Positions 8,656 through 16,413 of a stretch of DNA of 64,000 nucleotides are shown piece by piece; the stretch's first letter is position 1, and the number at the start of each line of letters is the position of its first letter. Source of the stretch: Actinomycetota bacterium. GTDB lineage: Bacteria; Actinomycetota; Acidimicrobiia; Acidimicrobiales; Ilumatobacteraceae. The DNA lies in assembly GCA_016213625.1 (NCBI GenBank), contig JACQZZ010000030.1, positions 1 to 64,000 on the forward strand, given 5' to 3'. The notes beneath the pieces are model-generated. The model had not been told where the DNA came from and searched no databases. It saw only the letters and a list, made by a program, of their open reading frames with translations. The position numbers were made by a program, and so were the translations under genes.

Positions 8656-9959
8656 GCACACCCGACGTCGACGTCATCGTCGTGGGTGCCGGTCCCGCGG
8701 GTTCGTGCGCAGCCATCGTCGCCGCCCGCGCCGGGCTCGACGTGGTGCTGCTGGAGCGCGGTCCGTTCCCCGGCAGCAAGAACATGTACGGCGGGGTGGT
8801 GTACCCGCGCATCCTCGACACGCTCATCCCGAACTGGTGGGAGGAAGCACCCATCCAGCGCTGGGTCACGCGGCGGAGCACCATGCTGCTCACCGACACC
8901 CAGGCGCTCACCATCGACTTCCGCAGCGAGGCGTGGGGCGAGCCGCCGTACAACGGTGCCACCGCGTTCCGCCCCGACTGGGACCACTGGCTGGCCGGTC
9001 ACGCCGAGGCGGCCGGCGCGCAGGTGCTCACCGACACCACCGTGGTGGGCCTCATCCGCGACCCCGGCGGCGCCGTGGTCGGGGTCCGCACCGACCGTCC
9101 CGACGGCGACCTGCGCGCCAAGGTGGTCATCGCCTGCGACGGCGTGAACAGCTTCCTCGCCAAGGAGGCCGGGCTCTACGAACACACCGACGCGAAGCAC
9201 TACACGCTCGGGGTGAAGGAGACCCTCGCCCTGCCGAAGGAGGTCATCGACGAACGGTTCGCCGTACGCGACCGACACGGGGTCGACATCGAGATCCTCG
9301 GCTGCACGGGCAACGTGAACGGTGGTGGCTTCCTGTACACCGGCCTCGACACGCTCGCCGTCGGCGTGGTGTTGAAGCTGCCCAAGTTGGCGGCGCAGAA
9401 GAAGCGGCCGGAAGAGATCGTCGCCGGCTTGAAGCAGCACCCCGCCATCGCGCCCCTGGTGCAGGGTGCGGAGTTGAAGGAGTACAGCGCACACCTCATC
9501 CCCGAGGCCGGTCTCACGATGATGCCGAAGATGACCATGCCCGGCATGCTCGTCGCCGGCGACGCGGCGGCCCTGTGCCTGGCCGCGGGTATCTGGCTGG
9601 AAGGCGTGAACTTCGCGATGGCCAGCGGCATGTACGCCGGCGAGGCCGTCGTGGAAGCGCTCCAGGCCAACGACACCAGCGCCACCGGCTTGGCCGGCTA
9701 CCAGCGCCGCTTGAGCGACACGTTCGTGCTGAAGGATCACCGCAAACTGCACCGCGCACCCGAGCTGGTGCTGAGCGATCGTGTGCAGCATCTGTACCCA
9801 GGCATGGTGGCCAACGTGGCCGAGCGCATGTTCCGTGTCGACAACCCGCACCCCAAGCCAGGCCTTCGGCGCATCCTCAACGAGGAGCGCAAGAAGGCCG
9901 GCGTCCGTCGACGCGACCTGTTGCGCGACGGGTGGACCGGCTTCAGGAGTTTCGGATGA
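8652..9959 (+). CDS. fixC: ETF:quinone oxidoreductase flavoprotein (FixC-like)
   Basis: This 435-residue FAD protein opens with the Rossmann motif VDVIVVGAGPAGSCAA followed by an ERG at the end of the second strand, and has the conserved NMYGGVVYP segment of the FixC/ETF-QO family. A second FAD contact, AGDAAALCLAAGIWLEGVNFA, lies near residue 303. It lacks the C-terminal 4Fe-4S domain of mitochondrial ETF-QO; that part is the separate FixX gene downstream. Overlaps with both neighbours are 4 bp, so fixB-fixC-fixX are translated together. Expected role: accept electrons from the FixAB flavoprotein and reduce menaquinone at the membrane. Confidence 0.92.
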   Translation: MSTPDVDVIVVGAGPAGSCAAIVAARAGLDVVLLERGPFPGSKNMYGGVVYPRILDTLIPNWWEEAPIQRWVTRRSTMLLTDTQALTIDFRSEAWGEPPYNGATAFRPDWDHWLAGHAEAAGAQVLTDTTVVGLIRDPGGAVVGVRTDRPDGDLRAKVVIACDGVNSFLAKEAGLYEHTDAKHYTLGVKETLALPKEVIDERFAVRDRHGVDIEILGCTGNVNGGGFLYTGLDTLAVGVVLKLPKLAAQKKRPEEIVAGLKQHPAIAPLVQGAELKEYSAHLIPEAGLTMMPKMTMPGMLVAGDAAALCLAAGIWLEGVNFAMASGMYAGEAVVEALQANDTSATGLAGYQRRLSDTFVLKDHRKLHRAPELVLSDRVQHLYPGMVANVAERMFRVDNPHPKPGLRRILNEERKKAGVRRRDLLRDGWTGFRSFG

Positions 9960-10246
9960 CCGACCGCATCATCTCCTTCCAGGAACGGATGGACACCGCC
10001 GAGTTCCGAGTGCACCACCAGGCGCACATCGTGGTGGACAGCCGCGTGTGCGCCGACTGCAGCACGCGCGAGTGCGTCATCGCCTGCCCGGCCAACCTGT
10101 TCATCCCCACCAGCGACGGTGGCCTCGTGTTCAACTACGAACAGTGCTTCGAATGCGGCACGTGCTACATCGTGTGCAACCGAGAGGGCGCCATCAGCTG
10201 GTCCTATCCCGAAGGCGGCCACGGTGTCGTCTTCCGTCGCACGTGA
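9956..10246 (+). CDS. fixX: Ferredoxin-like protein FixX
   Basis: The 96-residue ferredoxin carries two four-cysteine groups: C32-x2-C35-x4-C40-x3-C44 and C64-x2-C67-x2-C70-x3-C74. The second is a standard 4Fe-4S site; the first has a widened spacing and may hold a second cluster or have only a structural role. It overlaps fixC by 4 bp and precedes fixA by 7 bp. FixX proteins supply the iron-sulfur part of the ETF-quinone reductase that is fused in mitochondria. Confidence 0.9.
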   Translation: MTDRIISFQERMDTAEFRVHHQAHIVVDSRVCADCSTRECVIACPANLFIPTSDGGLVFNYEQCFECGTCYIVCNREGAISWSYPEGGHGVVFRRT

Positions 10247-10253
10247 GCCACGG

Positions 10254-11048
10254 ATGAGCATCGTCGCCTGTGTGAAGTGGGTCAGCCATCCCGGCGAACC
10301 GCACGACGAACGCTTCGCCGGCATGTCCATGGCCGATCAGTCGGCGTTGGAGTTCGCGCTGCAACAGGGCGAACTGCTGGGTCAGCCGGTGACGGTCATC
10401 ACCGTCGGGCCCGCCGGCGCCGACAAGGTGCTGCGCGACGCGTTGGCCTGTGGCGCCACCCGCGCCATTCGCATCGAGGCACCCACCACCGCGGCGGGCA
10501 CCGATGTGGCCACGGCCATCGCCGACCACATCGCCGACGCCGAATGGGTGTGGTGCGGCGACTACTCGCTCGACCGCGGCGCCGGCAGTGTGCCACCGTT
10601 CATCGCCGCGCATCTCGGCGCCGAGCAGGCGCTGGGGGTCATCGCCGTCACGCTGCTCGGTGCCACGGTGCATGCCACCCGCCGGCTCGATGGCGGCCGC
10701 CGCGAACTGTTGGAGGTCACCGCGCCGGCGGTGGTGTCGGTGGAGGGTGCCACGGCACGCCTTCGCCGTGCCGGGCTGCAACACCTCCGGTCGGCCGCCG
10801 CCGCGACCATCGAGGTGATGCCGGCCACCACGCCCATCCATCGCGCCGAGTTCATGGTGCGGCCGTATCGTCCCCGCGCTCGCGAACTGCCGGCACCGAC
10901 GGGCGAGTCGCCGCTCGACCGCCTGCGCGTGCTCACCGACGCGGCCGCGGCCTCGGCAGCGCGAGGTGAGACGGTGCACCTCGCTCCGGCCGATGCCGCA
11001 GCTCGCATCGTGCACGCACTACGCGACTGGGGCTACCGCGACTCCTGA
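10254..11048 (+). CDS. fixA: Electron transfer flavoprotein beta subunit (FixA-like)
   Basis: The 264-residue product matches ETF-beta: N-terminal IVACVKWVSHPGE, then MADQSALEFALQQGE, VTVITVGPAGADKVLRDALACGATRAIRI, and the later WVWCGDYSLDRGAGSVPPFIAAHLG segment that lines the nucleotide pocket. It partners FixB. The gene order fixB-C-X-A differs from the classical fixABCX, with the beta subunit moved to the end. An in-frame ATG at 10119 lies inside fixX; the ATG at 10254 aligns with known starts. Confidence 0.9.
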   Translation: MSIVACVKWVSHPGEPHDERFAGMSMADQSALEFALQQGELLGQPVTVITVGPAGADKVLRDALACGATRAIRIEAPTTAAGTDVATAIADHIADAEWVWCGDYSLDRGAGSVPPFIAAHLGAEQALGVIAVTLLGATVHATRRLDGGRRELLEVTAPAVVSVEGATARLRRAGLQHLRSAAAATIEVMPATTPIHRAEFMVRPYRPRARELPAPTGESPLDRLRVLTDAAAASAARGETVHLAPADAAARIVHALRDWGYRDS

Positions 11049-11373
11049 CGCGCCGCCGAGGGCGAGTCCGACGGGCGCGAGGTCGTAGTACCAGCCGACG
11101 TCTCCGACACCCGCGCCGAACGCCCCGAGTGGCACTTCAGCGCGAACACACCGCCACGATGGCGAGCGTTCACCCATCGTTCGTCGCGCGGTCGATCTGA
11201 CCGGGATTCCGAGTGCTCCGTGGACCGGGCAGCCGCCCACTCGTGGTCGCCGGTGCTAGCCCCATCGTCCACTGGTCGCCGCGCCGAGACTGTTCGTACC
11301 GTGACGTTCGTCGAACCACCTCGGCACGAAGCGTCACCACAGCGGTGATCCCGACAGAACAGGCGAACGAATC
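11049..11373. other. Intergenic region before the small secreted protein
   Basis: This 325-bp stretch has no convincing gene. A small inverted repeat (TCACC-5 nt-GGTGA, 11334-11348) lies 25 nt before the next start and could be an operator or an mRNA stem. Minus-strand frames of 73-79 codons here show no domain and no ribosome site. Confidence 0.5.
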
Positions 11374-11724
11374 ATGAAGCTCAACCCTCTCACTGCAGCC
11401 CTCGTCTCCGGCGCCAGCATCCTCGGCTTCGCCGGTGCCGCCAACATCGCGTCGGCCGCCAGCGGCAACGGCGTCACCTCGATCACTCCGTGCGACGCGG
11501 CCGGGGTGTGCTCGGCCGGTGCCGCCGGCAGCTACACCGTCAGCGTCGGCGCAGCGAACGTCGTCACCATCACCGGCACGTCGTTCAACACCGGCTGGAC
11601 GTGCAACGTGCAGACGCCCACCGGCACCCAGACCCGCACGGAGTGCCGCAACGGCTCCGCGAAGGTCATCGCCCAGGCCACCATCCAGCACAATCAGTTG
11701 GTCGGCAAGACCGTCACCCGCTGA
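11374..11724 (+). CDS. Small secreted Cys-containing hypothetical protein
   Basis: The 116-residue product starts MKLNPLTAALVSGASILG and has a signal peptide ending near AASA at residues 26-29. The mature part of about 87 residues has four cysteines (TPCDAAGVC, WTCNV, TECRN) that could form two disulfides, and many Ser/Thr/Val as in a small beta-sandwich. I do not recognise a family. It stands alone, with a strong terminator behind it. Confidence 0.7.
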   Translation: MKLNPLTAALVSGASILGFAGAANIASAASGNGVTSITPCDAAGVCSAGAAGSYTVSVGAANVVTITGTSFNTGWTCNVQTPTGTQTRTECRNGSAKVIAQATIQHNQLVGKTVTR

Positions 11725-11755
11725 CACCCGACCACACGAGTTCTCTCGAGGAGGC

Positions 11756-11785
11756 GGTCCGGCACCCGATGGGTGCCGGACCGTT
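11756..11785. terminator. Bidirectional hairpin terminator
   Basis: A perfect 12-bp stem (GGTCCGGCACCC with its complement) closes on a 3-nt GAT loop at 11756-11782, followed by GTTTAG. It sits between two convergent genes and can serve both. Confidence 0.85.
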
Positions 11786-11808
11786 TAGTCATCGGGAGAC
11801 GAGTGGGT

Positions 11809-13413
11809 TCAGGCGCTCACCGGCGAAGGTTCGCCGTCCCGCAGCGCGTGCACCACGTGTGCGCCGTGCGCCCGGCTGGGCAGGAATCGCCACGCCAGTG
11901 CGGCACCGACCAGCACCACGCCCGCGGACACCCACGAGCCAGCGTGGAACCCCTCCATGAACGACGTGTTCACCGCGCCCTGCACGAGCTCCTGTGCGGA
12001 GGGGCCGAACTGGTCCCCGGCCACCTGAGCGACGGCGGCGCCGGCACCCACGGACTCCTTCGCCGTCGCCAACGCCTCGGCCGGCACCGGAGAACCGGCC
12101 AGGAGTTCCCCGAGCCTCGATGCGTAGACCGAGGCGAAGAGACTGCCGACGATGGCGACGCCGAGCGTGCCGCCGAGTTCGCGGGTGGTGTCGTTGACCG
12201 CCGACCCGACGCCCGCCTTCTCGGGCGGCAGCGAACCCATGATGGCCTCGGTGGCCGGCGCGTTCACCAGGCCGAGCCCTCCACCCATGAACAGCATCTG
12301 GCCGACGATGAGCCAGTACGACGAGTCGACCGCCAGCGTGGTGGTCCACGCGAAGCCGAGCGCCATCGACGCCAACCCGGCGGCGACGACCACCTTGGTG
12401 CCGAAGCGATGCGCCAACTTGGCCGAGAGCGGCGCGGCCACACCCGTGAACAACGCGAAGGGCACCGTGCGCACACCGGCCTCGAGCGTGTCGTAGCCGC
12501 GCACGAACTGGAAGTACTGGGTGACCATGAAGATGAAGCCGAACAGCGCGAAGAAGGCGAACGTCACCGACAGGCTGCCGGCGGTGAAGCGCATGTTGGT
12601 GAAGACGCCGACATCGAGCATCGGATGATCGATGCGCCGCTCCCACCACACGAACGTGGCCAGCAGCGCGGCCGCGGCGCCGAACGCGAGGGCCGACGTG
12701 ATGCTGAACCAGCCGTGCTGCGGCCCTTCGATGACGGCCCACACGAGCGCGGTGATGCCGGCGATGGAGAGCACGATGCCCGCCGGATCGAATCGGTGGA
12801 GCGTGGTGTCGCGCGACGTGGGCACCGCCAACCCGACCAGCACCATCGCGACCAGGATGACCGGCACGTTCACCAGGAACACCGAACCCCACCAGAAGTG
12901 ACGGAGCAGCAACCCGCCGCTCACCGGGCCGAGGGCGACGGCGAGGCCACTGGTGGCGGCCCACACGGCGATGGCCACCGCGCGCTGCTTGGGCACGGTG
13001 AAGACGTTGACGAGAATGGCCAGGGTGGCCGGGAAGATGAGCGCGCCACCGATGCCCATCACTGCTCGCCAGGCGATCAACTCGCCGGCCGAGCCGGCAA
13101 AGGCTGCGGCCACCGACGTGAGGCCGAAGATCGCGAGGCCGATCTGCAGCACACCCTTGCGGCCGACGCGGTCGCCCAGGCTGCCGGCCGCCATGAGGAG
13201 CCCGGCGAACACCAACACGTAGGCGTCGACGATCCATTGCAACTGGCTGGTGGTGGCACCGAGCTCACGGACGAATGTGGGCAGCGCCACGTTCACGATG
13301 GTGCCGTCGACGACGATGATGAACACGGTGGTGCACAGCACGGCGAGGATGAGCCACGGCGACCGTGCCGGCCGGGTGGCGGGTGGATCGAGCGAGTCGG
13401 TCGGTGCATTCAT
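11809..13413 (-). CDS. MFS drug exporter, DHA2/EmrB-QacA family
   Basis: This 534-residue membrane protein fits the 14-helix DHA2 proton antiporters. Motif A is GSLGDRVGRKG (about residue 77), motif D1 near the start is VVDGTIVNVALP, and motif C-like ALGPVSGGLL lies near 162. It should export cationic or amphipathic compounds. A GGAGGA ribosome site precedes the ATG. It is divergent from a TetR gene across a short operator-like region, the common drug-pump arrangement, so it is probably repressed by that TetR protein and induced by a pump substrate. Confidence 0.92.
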   Translation of the reverse strand: MNAPTDSLDPPATRPARSPWLILAVLCTTVFIIVVDGTIVNVALPTFVRELGATTSQLQWIVDAYVLVFAGLLMAAGSLGDRVGRKGVLQIGLAIFGLTSVAAAFAGSAGELIAWRAVMGIGGALIFPATLAILVNVFTVPKQRAVAIAVWAATSGLAVALGPVSGGLLLRHFWWGSVFLVNVPVILVAMVLVGLAVPTSRDTTLHRFDPAGIVLSIAGITALVWAVIEGPQHGWFSITSALAFGAAAALLATFVWWERRIDHPMLDVGVFTNMRFTAGSLSVTFAFFALFGFIFMVTQYFQFVRGYDTLEAGVRTVPFALFTGVAAPLSAKLAHRFGTKVVVAAGLASMALGFAWTTTLAVDSSYWLIVGQMLFMGGGLGLVNAPATEAIMGSLPPEKAGVGSAVNDTTRELGGTLGVAIVGSLFASVYASRLGELLAGSPVPAEALATAKESVGAGAAVAQVAGDQFGPSAQELVQGAVNTSFMEGFHAGSWVSAGVVLVGAALAWRFLPSRAHGAHVVHALRDGEPSPVSA

Positions 13414-13444
13414 CGGGGTTCCTCCGGGGGTGCGGCATGGGCTA

Positions 13445-13483
13445 TCACGTTGTTATTTGGAACGTTGTTATCACGTCGTTCAT
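13445..13483. promoter_or_regulatory. Operator region between the MFS and TetR genes
   Basis: GTTGTTAT occurs at 13449-13456 and again at 13464-13471, 15 bp apart, with a third partial copy GTCGTTCAT at 13475-13483. An inverted repeat GAACG (13460-13464) / CGTTC (13477-13481) overlaps them. The block lies between divergent genes and is much more AT-rich than its surroundings, as expected for a TetR operator and overlapping promoters. Confidence 0.55.
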
Positions 13484-13531
13484 TCCCAGTCACCTGCGCC
13501 GATCATGACCTTCGACACACCACCCTGCGAG

Positions 13532-13537
13532 TAGCGT
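13532..13537 (+). promoter_or_regulatory. Leaderless -10 element for the TetR gene
   Basis: TAGCGT ends 8 nt before the GTG at 13545. It overlaps the alternative GTG at 13536, which argues for 13545 as the real start. Confidence 0.5.
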
Positions 13538-13544
13538 GGAGCGG

Positions 13545-14138
13545 GTGACCAACGCATCGGCGACCGTGCTCGACGAGGTGGGCAACACGCTCCTCGCCGC
13601 CGCGTCGAACCTGTTGGCCACCGAAGGAGCCGGCGCGCTGACGGTGCGACGGATGGCCGCCGACGCGGGCATGAGCACGATGAACGTGTACTCGCGGTTC
13701 GGCGGCAAGAACGGCGTGGTCGAGCACCTCTTCCTCCGCGGCTTCGAACTACTCGCTGCGGGGATGAACGCCATCGAGCGCACCGACGACCCACTCGCCG
13801 ACCTGCAGGCGTGCGGCAGGTCGTATCGGCGGTTCGCGCTCGACCACCCCACGCTCTACTCGGTGATGTTCGAGCGAGTCGTCCCCGACTACGAACCCTC
13901 ACCCGCAGCGCTAGCGAGCGGGCTCGCCACGTTGCAGCAACTGGCCGATCGGCTGCAGCGCTGCATGGACGCCGGCGTCATCCGCCGTGCGCCACCGCTG
14001 CACGCAGCCGCCATGGTGTGGGCCACGTGCCACGGCGCGGTGAGCCTGGAGTTGAAGCAGAAGCTGGCGGTGGCCGTCGACTGGGAAGCCGTCTTCCTCG
14101 AAGCCACCGATGCGGTCATCCGGGGCCTCGGTCGATGA
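13545..14138 (+). CDS. TetR/AcrR-family regulator with WHG-type C-terminal domain
   Basis: The 197-residue product has an N-terminal helix-turn-helix (LTVRRMAADAGMSTMNVYSRFGGKNGVVEHLF, cut here only as key motif) and a ligand domain with the RFALDHPTLYSVMF pattern of the WHG/TetR_C_13 type. The GTG at 13545 is chosen because a TAGCGT -10 box ends 8 nt before it; a GTG at 13536 would add three residues. It probably represses the divergent MFS gene. It also leads a chain with a 4-bp overlap to the beta-propeller gene, so it may control mftE and mftF as well. It does not resemble MftR. Confidence 0.85.
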   Translation: MTNASATVLDEVGNTLLAAASNLLATEGAGALTVRRMAADAGMSTMNVYSRFGGKNGVVEHLFLRGFELLAAGMNAIERTDDPLADLQACGRSYRRFALDHPTLYSVMFERVVPDYEPSPAALASGLATLQQLADRLQRCMDAGVIRRAPPLHAAAMVWATCHGAVSLELKQKLAVAVDWEAVFLEATDAVIRGLGR

Positions 14139-15730
14139 GCTACTTCGCTCGACGCGGTGCGGTCTTCGTCGGCGCCATCGCCGTGGTCGGCCTGTTGGCC
14201 GGACTCGTGCACGAGGTGGTGAGCGACGACAGTTCGTCGAACGTGGCGCCGGGAACGGCCGAAGCTGCCACCGACACGGAAGCGACCGCCACTGACGCGA
14301 CAGCCGACACCGCCACGGTCACCGACAGCACGATGCCACCCACCACGGTGGAAGCACCGTTCGTCGCCCGCACCGACGTGGTGGTGGATCCCGCCTCGTT
14401 CGGTCGGCCCTACAGCACCACGGTGCCGGGTGTGCTCACCTTCCGCGGCAATCCCACGCGCAGCTACTACGGCACGGGTCCTGCACCCCGCACGCAGCCG
14501 CAGGTGTTGTGGCAATACCCCGGCACCGGCCAGCAGATGTGCGGCGAGAGCAGCGAGTACGGCAACGTGAAGGTGTGGTGTGGCACGGGCTGGACCGGAC
14601 AGCCGGCGGTGTTCGAGCGCGACGGCCGCACGTGGGTGGTGTTCGGGGCGTACGACTACAAGATCCACTTCGTCGACGCCGCCACGGGGCTCGACATCAT
14701 CCCGCCGTTCGAGACAGGCGACCTCGCCAAGGGCAACGTCACCATCGATCCCGATGGCTACCCGCTCGTGTACGCGGGCTCTCGCGACAACTACCTGCGC
14801 GTCATCGCCTTCGACGGCGCAGCGCCCCGCGAGCTGTGGAAGCTGAACGGCCGCACCGACGACCGCATGCACAACGATGACTGGGACGCGGCCCCGTTGG
14901 TCATCAACGACGTGCTCATCGAAGGCGGTGAGAACAGCTGGTTCCACGGGGTCGAGCTCAATCGCGGCTACGCCGCCGACGGCACCGTCACCGTGAACCC
15001 CGCGCTCGTGTTCCGCGTACCCGGCTGGGACCAACAGCTCATCGACGACCTCGGCTCGAAGGACCCGAAGCGGGTGAGCCTCGAGGCTTCGGTGTCGGTC
15101 AGCGGTGACACCGCGTGGCTCAACTCGTCGGGCGGTCTGCTGCAAGGGTGGGACATCTCCTCGGTCCGCACCGGGCAGGGGCAGCCCACCCGCACGTTCC
15201 GCTTCTGGACCGGCGACGACAGCGACGCCAGCGTCGTGCCGGATCCGTCCGGAGCGCTCTACGTGGGGGTCGAGGTCGATCGCAACAACACCCGCGCGCA
15301 GCAGGTGGGGCAACTGCTCAAGATCGACCCGTCGCGCCCCGACGATCCGGTGGTGTGGTCGATCGATGTGAACAACGGCGTCGACAGCGGCACCTGGGCC
15401 ACACCCATCGTCGCCGGCGACGTGGTCATCTGGAACACCAAGCCCGGCAAGGTGTACGGCGTGGATGCCGCCACGGGAGAGATCCTGTGGAAGCTCTCGG
15501 TGAGCGCCCCGGTCCTCAGTTCTCCCATCCTCGTCGACGGCGTGCTGATCCAAGCCGACGGCAGCGGCACCGTGCACGCGTTCGACCTGTCGTCGCCACG
15601 CACCCTGCCCACGGAGCTGTGGTCCATCACGCTCGACGCGAACGTCGAGAGCTCGCCGGTCATGTGGAACGGGCGCCTGTACGTGGGCACCCGCGCCGGC
15701 TACGTGTACTGCATCGGTCTGCCGTCGTGA
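14135..15730 (+). CDS. Membrane-anchored PQQ-like beta-propeller protein
   Basis: This 531-residue protein has an N-terminal membrane helix (about 9-28), a Thr/Ala/Asp-rich linker to residue 75, and a WD40/PQQ-like propeller. Blade motifs include FVDAATGLDI, GKVYGVDAATGEILWKLS and GRLYVGTRAGYVYCIG, the W-x-x-x pattern of BamB and quinoprotein repeats. It should sit outside the membrane. It overlaps TetR and mftE by 4 bp on either side, which ties it to mycofactocin maturation. I see no quinoprotein catalytic Asp or Ca site, so it may be a structural or binding protein. Function unknown; the context is the interesting part. Confidence 0.8.
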   Translation: MSYFARRGAVFVGAIAVVGLLAGLVHEVVSDDSSSNVAPGTAEAATDTEATATDATADTATVTDSTMPPTTVEAPFVARTDVVVDPASFGRPYSTTVPGVLTFRGNPTRSYYGTGPAPRTQPQVLWQYPGTGQQMCGESSEYGNVKVWCGTGWTGQPAVFERDGRTWVVFGAYDYKIHFVDAATGLDIIPPFETGDLAKGNVTIDPDGYPLVYAGSRDNYLRVIAFDGAAPRELWKLNGRTDDRMHNDDWDAAPLVINDVLIEGGENSWFHGVELNRGYAADGTVTVNPALVFRVPGWDQQLIDDLGSKDPKRVSLEASVSVSGDTAWLNSSGGLLQGWDISSVRTGQGQPTRTFRFWTGDDSDASVVPDPSGALYVGVEVDRNNTRAQQVGQLLKIDPSRPDDPVVWSIDVNNGVDSGTWATPIVAGDVVIWNTKPGKVYGVDAATGEILWKLSVSAPVLSSPILVDGVLIQADGSGTVHAFDLSSPRTLPTELWSITLDANVESSPVMWNGRLYVGTRAGYVYCIGLPS

Positions 15731-16413
15731 CCCGCTACCTCGGGCGCACCACCTGGACCGACCACTGGCAGGCCACCAAACGCCCGCTGCTGGCCGTGCC
15801 GGTGGGGTCGTGCGAACAACACGGGCCGCACCTGCCGCTCGACACCGACACGCGCATCGCCACCGCACTCGCCGAGAGCCTCGCCGACAAGTACGACGAG
15901 GGCGACATCCTGGTCACTCCCCCGCTCACCATCACCGCCAGCGGCGAGCACGCCGGATTTCCTGGCACGCTGTCCATCGGCACGCAACTGATGGAGCACA
16001 TCATCGTCGAGCTCGTGCGCAGTGCCGACTGGAGCGCGGGCGTCGTGCTCGTCAACGGTCATGGCGGCAACCGCGTGCCGGTGGAGCGCGCCGTGCGGCT
16101 GTTGCTCAGCGAGCAGCGCAAGGTGCTCTCGTGGTGGCCGCGCGTGAAGGGGGGCGATGCACATGCGGGCGACACCGAGACCTCGATGATGTTGGCCATC
16201 GCGCCACAGCTGGTGCGCATGGACCGAGCCGAGGTGGGCGTCACCGCACCGCTCGGCGACCTGATCGACGAGATCCGCGAGGGTGGCGTGCGCTCCGTCA
16301 GCCGCAACGGCGTGCTGGGCGACCCACTCCGCGCCACCGAATCGCACGGACGCACGATGCTCACCCGTTTGTCCATCGACCTCGTCGCGGCGGTCGACGA
16401 GTGGTGGGAGTGA
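15727..16413 (+). CDS. mftE: Mycofactocin biosynthesis peptidase MftE (creatininase family)
   Basis: The 228-residue protein shows the creatininase metal site: CEQHGPHLPLDTDT near residue 31, NGHGGN near 105 and HAGDTETSMML near 145. In mycofactocin synthesis MftE removes the leader from the MftC-modified MftA peptide, releasing the C-terminal Val-Tyr-derived AHDP. The GTG start overlaps the propeller gene stop, and mftF follows with the same kind of overlap. Plain creatininases use the same fold, but the direct mftF neighbour makes MftE the better call. mftA, mftB, mftC and mftD are not seen in this window. Confidence 0.88.
   Translation: MTRYLGRTTWTDHWQATKRPLLAVPVGSCEQHGPHLPLDTDTRIATALAESLADKYDEGDILVTPPLTITASGEHAGFPGTLSIGTQLMEHIIVELVRSADWSAGVVLVNGHGGNRVPVERAVRLLLSEQRKVLSWWPRVKGGDAHAGDTETSMMLAIAPQLVRMDRAEVGVTAPLGDLIDEIREGGVRSVSRNGVLGDPLRATESHGRTMLTRLSIDLVAAVDEWWE

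Noticed and set aside
8652-9959. FixC considered as a complete mitochondrial-type ETF-quinone oxidoreductase
   Set aside because: It lacks the C-terminal 4Fe-4S domain, which is encoded separately as fixX.
11019-11272. Two minus-strand frames of 73 and 79 codons after fixA
   Set aside because: No domain, no ribosome site and no leaderless box; Ala/Gly/Val-rich composition fits random GC-rich frames.
13545-14138. TetR gene considered as MftR, the mycofactocin regulator
   Set aside because: Its ligand domain has the WHG/TetR_C_13 pattern and it faces a drug exporter with an operator between them, so a pump repressor fits better.
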